22,788 bases of DNA from a virus: positions 1 to 22,788 of the IMG/VR virus record IMGVR_UViG_3300031772_000304; one strand, 5' to 3'. The position numbers and the translations under genes are program-made. Under the pieces are notes generated by a model. It saw only the letters and a program-made list of their open reading frames with translations. It was not told the DNA's origin and did not search any database. Positions 6,449 through 13,294 of this stretch are shown here, piece by piece (within the stretch, counting starts at the first letter, position 1; each line of letters opens with the position of its first letter).

Positions 6449-6550
6449 TTATTATTAATTCCATTCTGTATTACAGATTACGTTATATTACGTTATTTGT
6501 AATGGATTATACTCACTTTTTAGTATAAATAGTTATATCGATAACAGATA
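6449..6550 (-). promoter_or_regulatory. Repeat- and dyad-rich control region of the minus-strand genes
   Basis: The 102 bases between two minus-strand genes contain a perfect tandem 10-bp repeat (attacgttat at 6477-6486 and 6487-6496), a palindrome tctgta-t-tacaga (6465-6477), a dyad gttat/ataac (6532-6545) and a dyad tatact/agtata (6508-6513, 6522-6527). The minus strand reads a perfect TATAAT (complement of 6506-6511) about 60 bases before the ATG at 6448, but no good -35 hexamer is seen at normal spacing. Such a cluster suggests a regulated, possibly activator-dependent promoter. Confidence 0.4.
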
Positions 6551-7318
6551 TTATTGATTGTTATGTTCTATTTCATAAATTAATTTCATAATAGGATAGA
6601 CTGCCTGTGGAACGACAGAATTTCCTATTGCTTTTATTCTATTTTTGTCCATCCTATTGGATATCCCATCATCATTTCGCACAATTCTGGTGTTAAACTC
6701 AATCCAGTTTTCACTTTGACTAGTCGGCCAAGTGATAGGGATGAATTTTTGCCATTCTTCGTATATCTTCTGTATGTGCCAGTTGAGGTGGTTTTTATTA
6801 TATCTGTCTTTGCTATAACTGATCCTGCACTTGCGTCGCTTGCGGTAATTGTTGGCAACAATAAATAACCTTTCTCTCTTGTGTGGCGCAAAACAACCTG
6901 AAGCCGGTATAATAAATGATTGGGTAGAATATGAACTTTTTCGAAGCGACGAAATAATCTCATTGTAGGAAATTGATAAAATTCCAGTAACATTTTCGAC
7001 AATAACCCAATACGGCTTTGTTTCTTGTATGACACGAAGCATTTCAGGCCACAAGTATCTATCATCTTCTTTTCCTTTTCTTTTTCCTGCAATACTAAAT
7101 GGTTGACATGGAAAACCGCCAGTTAATATCATTATTGGTTCTTTTTCTTTATATGAAAATGTCTTTATATCATCATGTATCGGTACGTTAGGCCAATGTC
7201 TTCTTAATACCTTTTGGCAGAATTTATCGTTTTCAACGAATTGAACGGGTTTAAATCCTGCCCATTCACCAGCAATAGAGAATCCACCTATACCTGAAAA
7301 GAGATCTAAAATTTTCAT
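6551..7318 (-). CDS. C5-cytosine DNA methyltransferase, 3' half readable in two frames
   Basis: A 255-residue enzyme of the C5-methyltransferase family, which transfers methyl from S-adenosylmethionine to cytosine in a specific DNA site. Visible motifs: I (LDLFSGIGGFSIAGE, residues 4-18), IV with catalytic Cys71 in GGFPCQPFSIAG, VI with ENV at 108-110, VIII with HKRERLFIVA at 146-155, and X with GNSVVPQ at 232-238. The full set suggests an active enzyme. There is no restriction endonuclease gene beside it, so an orphan phage methyltransferase protecting phage DNA is likely. Oddly, between motifs VIII and X the +1 frame also encodes family-like sequence (LPTITASDAS... and MMGYPIGWT); see findings. 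The target-recognition region may therefore be frameshifted and specificity changed. Its ATG shares a base with the stop of the gene upstream (TAATG), implying coupled translation. Confidence 0.9.
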   Translation of the reverse strand: MKILDLFSGIGGFSIAGEWAGFKPVQFVENDKFCQKVLRRHWPNVPIHDDIKTFSYKEKEPIMILTGGFPCQPFSIAGKRKGKEDDRYLWPEMLRVIQETKPYWVIVENVTGILSISYNEIISSLRKSSYSTQSFIIPASGCFAPHKRERLFIVANNYRKRRKCRISYSKDRYNKNHLNWHIQKIYEEWQKFIPITWPTSQSENWIEFNTRIVRNDDGISNRMDKNRIKAIGNSVVPQAVYPIMKLIYEIEHNNQ

Positions 7319-7677
7319 TACAATATAACTCCTGCATCTCTAATACCTTTAATAACCATCCTTACACAATCTCTATGACCTTGAATGGCATCTTTGTATG
7401 ATGTATACCTCTCTTGATAATAATTAAGTTCTAGAATATCACTATTGAAAAATATCATTGTTTCAAACAATACTGGATTTTTAGATTTACCTGATATATC
7501 CCAATTATGATCAAGTCCTAAAAAGACAGTTGATATAGTAGCGCTATACTTATGAAGATTAGTAAACTTAATAGTTTTAGAGCCATTAGAAATTGCTTTA
7601 GTAAGCCAGTTAGCCCATAAATCTTGGGTGACTGAGTATGGAATTTTGTTTTGATCGAGTAAATAGAATAGCGACAT
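7318..7677 (-). CDS. Conserved small phage protein of unknown function
   Basis: This 119-residue product contains the segments STVFLGLDHNW and PVLFETMIF, followed by YQERYTSYKDAIQGH. I recall this combination from a widespread family of small phage proteins of unknown function, in which a 'TVFLGLDH...LFETMIF...ERY.T...A..GH' pattern is typical. The start ATG at 7677 has aaaggaag (complement of 7687-7694) nine bases upstream. It is the first gene of the minus-strand run, and its stop overlaps the methyltransferase start by one base. No catalytic motif or membrane segment is evident; the family is usually cytosolic. The longer frame that starts at 7760 in another phase is a shadow. Confidence 0.7.
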   Translation of the reverse strand: MSLFYLLDQNKIPYSVTQDLWANWLTKAISNGSKTIKFTNLHKYSATISTVFLGLDHNWDISGKSKNPVLFETMIFFNSDILELNYYQERYTSYKDAIQGHRDCVRMVIKGIRDAGVIL

Positions 7678-7720
7678 ATAGATACACTTCCTTTGGTGGT
7701 TAAGATTTTCCTTCTTTTTA

Positions 7721-7799
7721 CTATATAAACATAAGCAAACCAGGCTGAGAAGGACTTCAACTTTTCGGGAATGACCCTAGGTTTGCTATATAAAGCATA
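7721..7799. repeat. Hairpin element with 8-bp inverted ends and flanking direct repeats
   Basis: Perfect inverted ends agcaaacc (7734-7741) and ggtttgct (7780-7787) enclose 38 bases. Inside are two further potential stems with almost no linkers: gagaag (7747-7752) with cttttc (7761-7766), and ggg (7767-7769) with ccc (7775-7777). Together these give a compact three-way junction if transcribed. Near-identical direct repeats lie on both sides: ctatataaacata (7721-7733) and ctatataaagcata (7786-7799). It could be a structured RNA or a tiny mobile element with target duplication. I recognise no known RNA family or element. Confidence 0.5.
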
Positions 7800-7832
7800 C
7801 TTTATTTGACTTATTTGTTCAATTTAAAAGAG

Positions 7833-7862
7833 TTGATTGTAAATGGCGAAATAGTGCATAAT
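7833..7862 (+). promoter_or_regulatory. Sigma-70-type promoter candidate for the coat gene
   Basis: A TTGATT -35 (7833-7838) and a CATAAT -10 (7857-7862) are separated by 18 bases, close to consensus. Transcription would start near 7869 and produce a leader of about 120 bases before the coat ATG. It is needed because the preceding plus-strand operon terminates at 5556 and the intervening genes run the other way. Called from sequence only. Confidence 0.45.
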
Positions 7863-7870
7863 ATATTCAA

Positions 7871-7933
7871 TTAGCGCGTATTGTATGGTTTCCGCTAAGC
7901 CAAGATAGGCGCGTAATTAAGTCTCCCGCTTAG
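7871..7933 (+). promoter_or_regulatory. Coat-gene leader with repeated unit and mutually exclusive hairpins
   Basis: An imperfect tandem duplication of about 34 bp is visible: gcgcgta recurs at 7874-7880 and 7909-7915, and ccgctaag/ccgcttag at 7892-7899 and 7926-7933. One stem pairs ttagcg (7871-7876) with cgctaa (7893-7898). A second pairs ctaagc (7895-7900) with gcttag (7928-7933). The two share bases 7895-7898 and cannot form together. This could be a switchable leader, an mRNA-stabilising structure, or a tandem binding site for a protein. No known riboswitch motif is seen. Confidence 0.4.
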
Positions 7934-7990
7934 ACAAAGAAATAAATGGAATTTAATTTATCTTTGTTTATACGACAGGAGTCTCATATT

Positions 7991-9244
7991 ATGAGCTTTT
8001 CAGGGAATACATTTGAAGTTACGCAATACGTTTTAGACGAAACATTCATTCGCTTTATCAACTACCTTAATTTTGCCAAAGTTGCAAATCGTAACCTTGA
8101 AGGTGACTTCAAAGGGTTAAAGTATGCTACAGGCCAAACAATCAACTATCGTTTAGAAGAAAGATATCTAGGCGGTGAAGGTGCTACGGCAACTTCTGAA
8201 GCTCGCGTTCAAATAATTCGCCCACTTACTATTGAAAAGCAATTCAACACAATGGTTGAGTTTTCTGGGTTTGAACTGACATTTGATCGTGCACGTGATC
8301 AACCATACTTGGACATGATGCTTAACCCAAGAGCTAAGAGATTAGCTAATAAAGTTGAACAATTCATTGCTAATACAAAGTTTCAAAAACAAACATATCA
8401 AGCTTATGGTACGCCTGGCGTTGCTTTATCTAGAACGGATGTCTTCCAAACAGATGCTTATATGACTGAATTAGGCATTCCTGAAGACGGAAATCGTTAT
8501 TGGGCGAATCCTCCTTCAATCTCCGCTACTTTGGCTGATGATCTATCCAATGTATTTAACATGACTGTTAACCGCGGTGCATTGTTGGATGGTTTTATTG
8601 GTCATTTGTCAGGTTTTGATTTCTTTAAAACGAACTTCTTAACACGACAAATTGCTGGTGTTGGTCAAGCTGCTGGTGCACCTCCAACGGGTTACCGATT
8701 AGGTGGAACAGTAACAAACGGTCCTATTACTGGTGGTAGCACGATTTCGGTGACTGGTTTGGTAGCTTCACAACCATTTGCATTTAGAGAAGGCGATATC
8801 ATTACAATTGCTGCTGCTTCTAATGTCTTTATGGTTAATCCATTGACTTATGAACCATTGGCACAAACAGCTCAATTTGTTGTAACTGCTGATGTTGCAT
8901 CTACAGTTGGCGGCACTGCAAACATCCCTGTCAGTCCTACAATTGTGATCTCTGGCGCAAGACAAAACATCTCTGCTGCTATTCCTAATGGCGCGCAGGT
9001 ATTGCTTGCTCTTAATCATAACGTATCTATTGCTTTCCATAACCAAGCCATTGTGTTTGCTGCTCCTCCAATCAAAGAATTGAAGGGTGGTGTAGATGCA
9101 GTTACTTCTTATAGTGACCTCTACAAAATGGCGATGACGTACTCCTTGGGTGCTGATATCCGTAACTACCTTCAATTAGATCGTGTTGACGTAATTTGCG
9201 GTGTAGCTATTAACCCTGAGTTTGCTGTACGAGTAATGTCATAA
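7991..9244 (+). CDS. Major coat protein, P22 gp5-like
   Basis: With the start at ATG 7991 it has 417 residues, near P22 coat (430). It would form the icosahedral shell around scaffold. An in-frame ATG at 7946 would add 15 residues but lacks a ribosome binding site, whereas 7991 has aggag nine bases upstream. Residues about 113-127 (RAKRLANKVEQFIAN) resemble the P22 coat helix RKLANNVELKVAN. The segment from about residue 225 to 330, including REGDIITIA and VNPLTYEPL, is beta-rich and corresponds in place to the inserted I-domain of P22 coat. The gene has its own promoter candidate and a terminator downstream, suiting very high expression. Separation from the scaffold gene by an island is unusual. 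Confidence 0.88.
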   Translation: MSFSGNTFEVTQYVLDETFIRFINYLNFAKVANRNLEGDFKGLKYATGQTINYRLEERYLGGEGATATSEARVQIIRPLTIEKQFNTMVEFSGFELTFDRARDQPYLDMMLNPRAKRLANKVEQFIANTKFQKQTYQAYGTPGVALSRTDVFQTDAYMTELGIPEDGNRYWANPPSISATLADDLSNVFNMTVNRGALLDGFIGHLSGFDFFKTNFLTRQIAGVGQAAGAPPTGYRLGGTVTNGPITGGSTISVTGLVASQPFAFREGDIITIAAASNVFMVNPLTYEPLAQTAQFVVTADVASTVGGTANIPVSPTIVISGARQNISAAIPNGAQVLLALNHNVSIAFHNQAIVFAAPPIKELKGGVDAVTSYSDLYKMAMTYSLGADIRNYLQLDRVDVICGVAINPEFAVRVMS

Positions 9245-9280
9245 GTTCTTAGGTTATAGAAAGAAAGAGCACTTCTTTAG

Positions 9281-9314
9281 GGGGTTCATTTTATCCGATG
9301 AACTCCTTCTTTTT
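9281..9314 (+). terminator. Rho-independent terminator after the coat gene
   Basis: ggggttcat (9281-9289) pairs with atgaactcc (9298-9306), nine base pairs including one G-U, with an eight-base loop and a T-rich tract ttcttttt (9307-9314). A weaker stem aaagaa/ttcttt lies just upstream (9260-9278). No promoter is evident after it, so partial read-through probably feeds the downstream genes and keeps coat mRNA in excess. Confidence 0.8.
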
Positions 9315-9328
9315 AAAGGAATTTAGAT

Positions 9329-9619
9329 ATGAGTAATGGAAAAAGTGGAAATAACAACCCGATAAATATTGATAGTCATGCTAGTCAATTTCAATATCTT
9401 GGTAGATGGGTTGAAAAAAGTTCATTTAGGGCTTTTGTTTACAATGCCAAAGGTGAGGAATGTCTCGCTGGTTCATATAAAGAATTTGAAGATTTAATTT
9501 CTAGCGGTGTTTGGTTTGCTGATAAAGATAAATTGAAGGCTGAAGTAGTCAAGGATTCGACTGTTGTTGCTCCTAAGAAAGGGAAGCTAAAAGATGACCT
9601 TATACTCTCAACCGGTTAA
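9329..9619 (+). CDS. Small conserved hypothetical phage protein (96 aa)
   Basis: ATG 9329 has aaagga at 9315-9320. The 96-residue product contains GRWVEKSSFRAFVYNAKGEE followed by a helix (YKEFEDLISSGVWFADKD), then a Lys-rich tail (VAPKKGKLKDD). I recall similar short proteins next to coat genes in phages, but without a function. It overlaps the next gene by 26 bases in a different frame. It may be a minor capsid or assembly protein; the position after coat is the only clue. No membrane or signal segment. Confidence 0.7.
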   Translation: MSNGKSGNNNPINIDSHASQFQYLGRWVEKSSFRAFVYNAKGEECLAGSYKEFEDLISSGVWFADKDKLKAEVVKDSTVVAPKKGKLKDDLILSTG

Positions 9620-10322
9620 TGAATTTATTAGTGATGCTTATCAGTTAATAAGCGCTAATAGTCCTACCGTTCCTTTACAGGGAAATGATCAGCAAAAGGG
9701 TATTCAATTTCTTAATGAGTTGCTGAAAGCTTATAGTTCGAGTTCTTTATTACTAACAATTTCAAAGAAAATCACTTTCACTGTCTCTATTGGCCAGCAA
9801 TACGTGACATTTGGCGATCCTACAGTGATTCCAGCTCCGAATGTGACCGAAGGTAGATTATCAAATTTAGAAAATGCTTGGCTTGAACTTCAAGGCGTAA
9901 CTTATCCTTTAATAGACGAAAGTCGAAATGTGTTCTTCGGAAGTTATAAATATGAACCGCAAGTAGGCCTTCCTAGGTTTGTCATCATTACAAACAATAC
10001 AAACCTTACAACTATGCAGTTGTATCCTGCGCCTTCTCAGCAATACACTTTGTTTGTATATGGTAAGTTTGAATTACCCTATGTAGTTGCTGGCGCTAGC
10101 ATGTCAGGATTACCTCTGTATTACTATCGATTCCTAAGATTTGCTTTGGCAAGAGATTTATCCTTTTATAAAGGTAGGTCATCAGCTTGGGATCAGAAAT
10201 TAGAAGCGATGTATCAAGAAGCTAAGGATGATATGGAATCTGCGTCTTCCATGAATTTAGTGATTAATACGGCTGATGAAAGTTACTTGAATGGAAGTTG
10301 GCGTGTCAGAGCTGGTATATAA
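9594..10322 (+). CDS. Tail accessory/head completion protein, P22 gp4-like
   Basis: This is a 242-residue protein, longer than P22 gp4 (166). In P22, gp4 binds beneath the portal and starts the tail machine. Supporting features are the N-terminal helical stretch typical of this family (EFISDAYQLISANSPTVPLQ, then GIQFLNELLKAYSS), a beta middle (YVTFGDPTVI, LPRFVIITNN), and a C-terminal long helix (FLRFALARDLSFYKG). The gene lies between coat and the gp10-like gene, exactly as in P22. It begins inside the preceding gene, with a weak purine-rich aagggaag upstream, so translation is probably coupled. The extra length may be a beta domain inserted in the middle. Confidence 0.8.
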   Translation: MTLYSQPVNEFISDAYQLISANSPTVPLQGNDQQKGIQFLNELLKAYSSSSLLLTISKKITFTVSIGQQYVTFGDPTVIPAPNVTEGRLSNLENAWLELQGVTYPLIDESRNVFFGSYKYEPQVGLPRFVIITNNTNLTTMQLYPAPSQQYTLFVYGKFELPYVVAGASMSGLPLYYYRFLRFALARDLSFYKGRSSAWDQKLEAMYQEAKDDMESASSMNLVINTADESYLNGSWRVRAGI

Positions 10323-10343
10323 TAGATAAACGAAGGAATTACT

Positions 10344-12179
10344 ATGCTATCTACACGTAATGATGGAACATTCTCGATAGAAACATGCCCTATCATTGGT
10401 GGATATAGCCGTCAGAGATTCCCGCAATTTGGTCCAGAAGACAACGCTAACTGGTATGTTGTTACCGATGAAAACACTAAACAACAATATGCTATGTACC
10501 CTTGTCTTGGTCGTGCGCATATTAACTACCTTGGAATTAATCGCTTAGTTTACGGTAGTGAACCACGAGGACTTTTTAAAAGTATTAATTTCTCTTATAT
10601 AGTAGATGGCAACACTATATATAGGATTGATAGTCAGTATAATGAGATGGTGTTATCAGGATTACAAACGGTTTCAGGTGACATCTATTTCGCTTTCCTT
10701 GTGGTCAATACGATCGTTTTCTCTGTATTTATCGATAGTCAGAAGATATACATTTACAAAGAAGGCGGAACAGCTGGTCTTCAAGTAGTAACTGACCCTT
10801 TAGCACCTGGCAATTTTACACCTGCTGGTGGTCAGCTAACAAAACCAGGATTTATTGTGGCATTTGGTAACAGAATAGCAGTGTCAGTTGCTAATAGTTC
10901 TCAATTTGTTTTGTCATTGATCAACCTTGGTGGTAATGGATTTGACCCGTTAACTTGCTGGACAAACCCTACAACTCCACAAGTATTTGCCTTGGAAGAC
11001 GGCATTATTCGTCAGATGGGAGTGCTAAACAACACACTATATATATTTACTGACTATATAACAGGTGTTTGGTCAAATATTCCGGCTACTTTCGGGGGAA
11101 CCGTTCCAAGTGCAGTATTTCCCTGGAAGAAAAATAGTACTTATAACTGGAATTTTGGCATAGCTAACCCAACATCTCTTGATATCGACTTTGGGATGAT
11201 GGTTTTCTTAGCTAGAAATAGCGATGGGTTACTTCAATTTATGGTTAGCAATGGTGGGCAGCCAGAGAGGTTTAGCACTAAAGCCATTGATACTTTACTT
11301 CAAAAATACACTAATGCTTTGGGTGGAAATAATCCTTTCTTGGTTGGAAATTCTAATGGTTTCTTATACCAGTATGAGAATACTATATTCTATAGGATGT
11401 CAGGTGGTGACTTTAAGTATGAAGGGATACTAGATCAAGATATTAATGCCAATAGTATTGAATTTAGTTTTGAAACGAAAGAATGGCATAGATGTATTGA
11501 GTTAAATGGCGAGAGAAATAGGGTTAAAAACCATGTTTATTTTAACTTTAAACACTTAGTAACTCTTACTGGAGATAGTACCGTTTATAATATGTCTGGT
11601 CAGTATTATACTAATGAAATTTCTAATCCTGATCAGCCTAATCCACAAGAAACTGATGCTTATATTGCCTATCCATTCAGATACGAGAGAACTACGCCTA
11701 TTATATTTCAAAAGGGATATGCTGAATTTGAGACTGAATATGTTCAGATAGATTTTGTATTTGGCGATAGCAATATCAATTATTCTATTGCTCCTTTTGA
11801 AAATGCCCAGTTTCTAATAGCTGAACAACCTATAAATAGTCAGCCACAATATATGATTTCAGAGAATCTTGATTCCGATGGTCAGCCAGTTTTTATTCTT
11901 GGTGATGAAGGCGATACACCAGGTATTGGAGAGCTAACTTACAATTACCTATTCAAACCTCATATTGAGTTATTCTGGTCAGATGATGGCGGCATTTCAT
12001 TTGATTCTGCCGATGTAAGAGAATTCTCACAGATGGGAGTTTACAACTGGCGAATGAGATGGTACCAGTTAGGCTGCTCAAGAAATCGAGTATATAAATT
12101 AATCTGTGTTAGTCCGGTTCCCATTGTCATATTAGGTGCTGTTATGAATATCAGAAGAACAAGCGGTGGGGCTCATTAA
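10344..12179 (+). CDS. Packaged DNA stabilisation protein, P22 gp10-like
   Basis: At 611 residues it is longer than P22 gp10 (472). In P22 gp10 forms a hexamer under the gp4 ring, plugs the channel and carries the tail needle and tailspikes. The N-terminus (TCPIIGGYSRQRFPQFGPED, then NWYVVTDENTKQQYAMYPCL) and the repeated beta strands that follow (NFSYIVDGNTIYRI, FGNRIAVSVANSS) fit a beta-propeller-like fold of this family. The last 200 residues, including acidic Gly-rich turns (LGDEGDTPGIGELTY), seem to be an added beta domain. ATG 10344 has aagga at 10333-10337. Its stop overlaps the next start by one base (TAATG). Confidence 0.8.
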   Translation: MLSTRNDGTFSIETCPIIGGYSRQRFPQFGPEDNANWYVVTDENTKQQYAMYPCLGRAHINYLGINRLVYGSEPRGLFKSINFSYIVDGNTIYRIDSQYNEMVLSGLQTVSGDIYFAFLVVNTIVFSVFIDSQKIYIYKEGGTAGLQVVTDPLAPGNFTPAGGQLTKPGFIVAFGNRIAVSVANSSQFVLSLINLGGNGFDPLTCWTNPTTPQVFALEDGIIRQMGVLNNTLYIFTDYITGVWSNIPATFGGTVPSAVFPWKKNSTYNWNFGIANPTSLDIDFGMMVFLARNSDGLLQFMVSNGGQPERFSTKAIDTLLQKYTNALGGNNPFLVGNSNGFLYQYENTIFYRMSGGDFKYEGILDQDINANSIEFSFETKEWHRCIELNGERNRVKNHVYFNFKHLVTLTGDSTVYNMSGQYYTNEISNPDQPNPQETDAYIAYPFRYERTTPIIFQKGYAEFETEYVQIDFVFGDSNINYSIAPFENAQFLIAEQPINSQPQYMISENLDSDGQPVFILGDEGDTPGIGELTYNYLFKPHIELFWSDDGGISFDSADVREFSQMGVYNWRMRWYQLGCSRNRVYKLICVSPVPIVILGAVMNIRRTSGGAH

Positions 12180-12556
12180 TGGCAAATCAAATTAGATTAG
12201 AGGTTTTAGATACTCCTGACGTCGAACAGGTAGAAGCGGGGCCTGACTTTAAGAGATGGCTTACTAATACGGTAGACATTATTAATGCTAGTTTTGATGC
12301 TATTAATATTGTTATTGGTAATCAGGTAACTTCTGCAATTATTGATATTGGCGGATCAGGTGCTGGTCCATTATTTGTTTCAGTTCCTGGATTGACTCCG
12401 GCTAACGCTGTCATTGTCAACCTTACCAGCTCAACTAACCCTGTTACGGTTGTCAATGTTACAACAGTGACTGATGGTTTTAATGTAACTTTTAGCGGAA
12501 ACCCTGGTGCAAGTGCTATAATTGTTTATCAGGCTTTTACTAATACTAATCCATAG
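12179..12556 (+). CDS. Small beta-sandwich-type virion protein candidate
   Basis: This 125-residue product has a short helical N-terminal part (FKRWLTNTVDIINASFDAIN) and a C-terminal half of alternating beta strands (FVSVPGLTPANAVIVNL, TDGFNVTFSGNPGASAIIVY), a pattern seen in small phage adhesion or decoration domains. It stands where P22 has the tail needle gene gp26, right after gp10. It lacks the long coiled coil of a needle, so if it replaces the needle it is a different type of plug or fibre. The start overlaps the previous stop (TAATG). Identity is inferred from position and strand pattern only. Confidence 0.6.
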   Translation: MANQIRLEVLDTPDVEQVEAGPDFKRWLTNTVDIINASFDAINIVIGNQVTSAIIDIGGSGAGPLFVSVPGLTPANAVIVNLTSSTNPVTVVNVTTVTDGFNVTFSGNPGASAIIVYQAFTNTNP

Positions 12557-12589
12557 GAAAAGGTGGATTTTAAATAAAAGGATTTTGAT

Positions 12590-13270
12590 ATGGGATGGAC
12601 AGATGCGTTTAATCCAATAAGTTTACTCAAAAGTGGAGGAGGCATGATTGATAGCTTTCTTCATCCAGAACGTGGCTATGAAGAAGCTCAAAAACAAGCT
12701 GAAAAACATTGGCAAGAGGCTCAAGGTTACGAGAAACCATACTGGCAACAAGGTTTAGATCAATACGGTCGCTTAAATGAAGCTACTGGTAAGTTAATGG
12801 ATCCTTCTAAACTTCAAAATGAATGGGGTCAAGGTTACGAAACCTCACCTTATGCTAAACGTATGCTTCAAATGAATCAAGGTCAAGGTCTTGATGCAGC
12901 AAGTAGTATGGGTTTAATGGGAAGTAGTGGTGCGCTATCTAACATTCAACAAGGTGCTGGAGATATTGTTGCTAAAGATAGACAGCAATATATGGACGAC
13001 CTCATGAAGAAATACATGACAGGTATCGGTCTAGGTTCAGATATTTACGGTCATGGAGCTAGAGCCGGTGAAACACTAGCCGGTGGCGCTATGGGTCATG
13101 GTCAAAACATGGCAGAATTGGCTTACGGAAAAACAAATGCGCCAGGAAATTTACTAGGTGGATTTGCTGGTATGGCTGGAAAAGCTGCTATTAATTATAT
13201 GATGCCAGGTTCAGGAGCCGCTACGGGTGCAGCTGGTGGTGGTGGCGGAACCAATAGATTCAATCAATAA
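12590..13270 (+). CDS. DNA ejection protein candidate, gp7 position
   Basis: This 226-residue protein is Gly/Ala/Met/Gln-rich and helical. It contains HWQEAQGYEKPYWQQGLDQY, then SPYAKRMLQMNQGQGLDAAS and SMGLMGSSGALSNIQQG. A run of this kind (small helix, 'AASSMGLMGSSG.L.NIQ', then Gly/Met-rich C-terminal segments that could be membrane-active) is known from phage DNA transfer or internal virion proteins. In P22 the ejection proteins gp7, gp20 and gp16 are encoded in a row after gp10/gp26, and this gene begins such a row. Ribosome binding site aaagga upstream of ATG 12590. The family call is moderate; the exact P22 equivalent is by position. Confidence 0.65.
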   Translation: MGWTDAFNPISLLKSGGGMIDSFLHPERGYEEAQKQAEKHWQEAQGYEKPYWQQGLDQYGRLNEATGKLMDPSKLQNEWGQGYETSPYAKRMLQMNQGQGLDAASSMGLMGSSGALSNIQQGAGDIVAKDRQQYMDDLMKKYMTGIGLGSDIYGHGARAGETLAGGAMGHGQNMAELAYGKTNAPGNLLGGFAGMAGKAAINYMMPGSGAATGAAGGGGGTNRFNQ

Positions 13271-13294
13271 GAATTAATCAGGGAAGATAATACT

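Larger units (their letters stand above)
7678..7990. other. 313-bp divergent non-coding region between methyltransferase operon and coat gene
   Basis: No convincing gene lies here. In order it holds the ribosome binding site of the minus-strand gene, a hairpin element flanked by direct repeats (7721-7799), a plus-strand promoter candidate (7833-7862), and a leader with direct repeats and competing hairpins (7871-7933). It ends with the coat ribosome binding site (aggag, 7977-7981). Each is listed separately. The region must drive the abundant coat protein, and it marks the right boundary of the accessory island. Confidence 0.8.

Noticed and set aside
6465-6477. LexA (SOS) box at tctgtattacaga
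   Set aside because: The CTGT and ACAG halves are separated by three bases instead of eight, so it does not fit the SOS operator.
7518-7760. 80-residue minus-strand ORF overlapping the gene at 7318-7677
   Set aside because: Different frame from the conserved phage protein, starts at a TTG without a ribosome binding site, no family pattern.
7734-7787. Hammerhead ribozyme or tRNA in the coat upstream hairpin
   Set aside because: Plus strand has CUGAGAA rather than CUGANGA, and the GAAA on the minus strand lacks its partner core. At 54 bases with no T-loop motif it is not a tRNA.
7946-7990. Earlier in-frame ATG of the coat gene
   Set aside because: There is no ribosome binding site before 7946, while ATG 7991 has aggag at 7977-7981 with normal spacing.
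8768-9175. 135-residue minus-strand ORF inside the coat gene
   Set aside because: Antisense of a well-supported coat gene, Cys/Arg/Ser-rich with no recognisable pattern.
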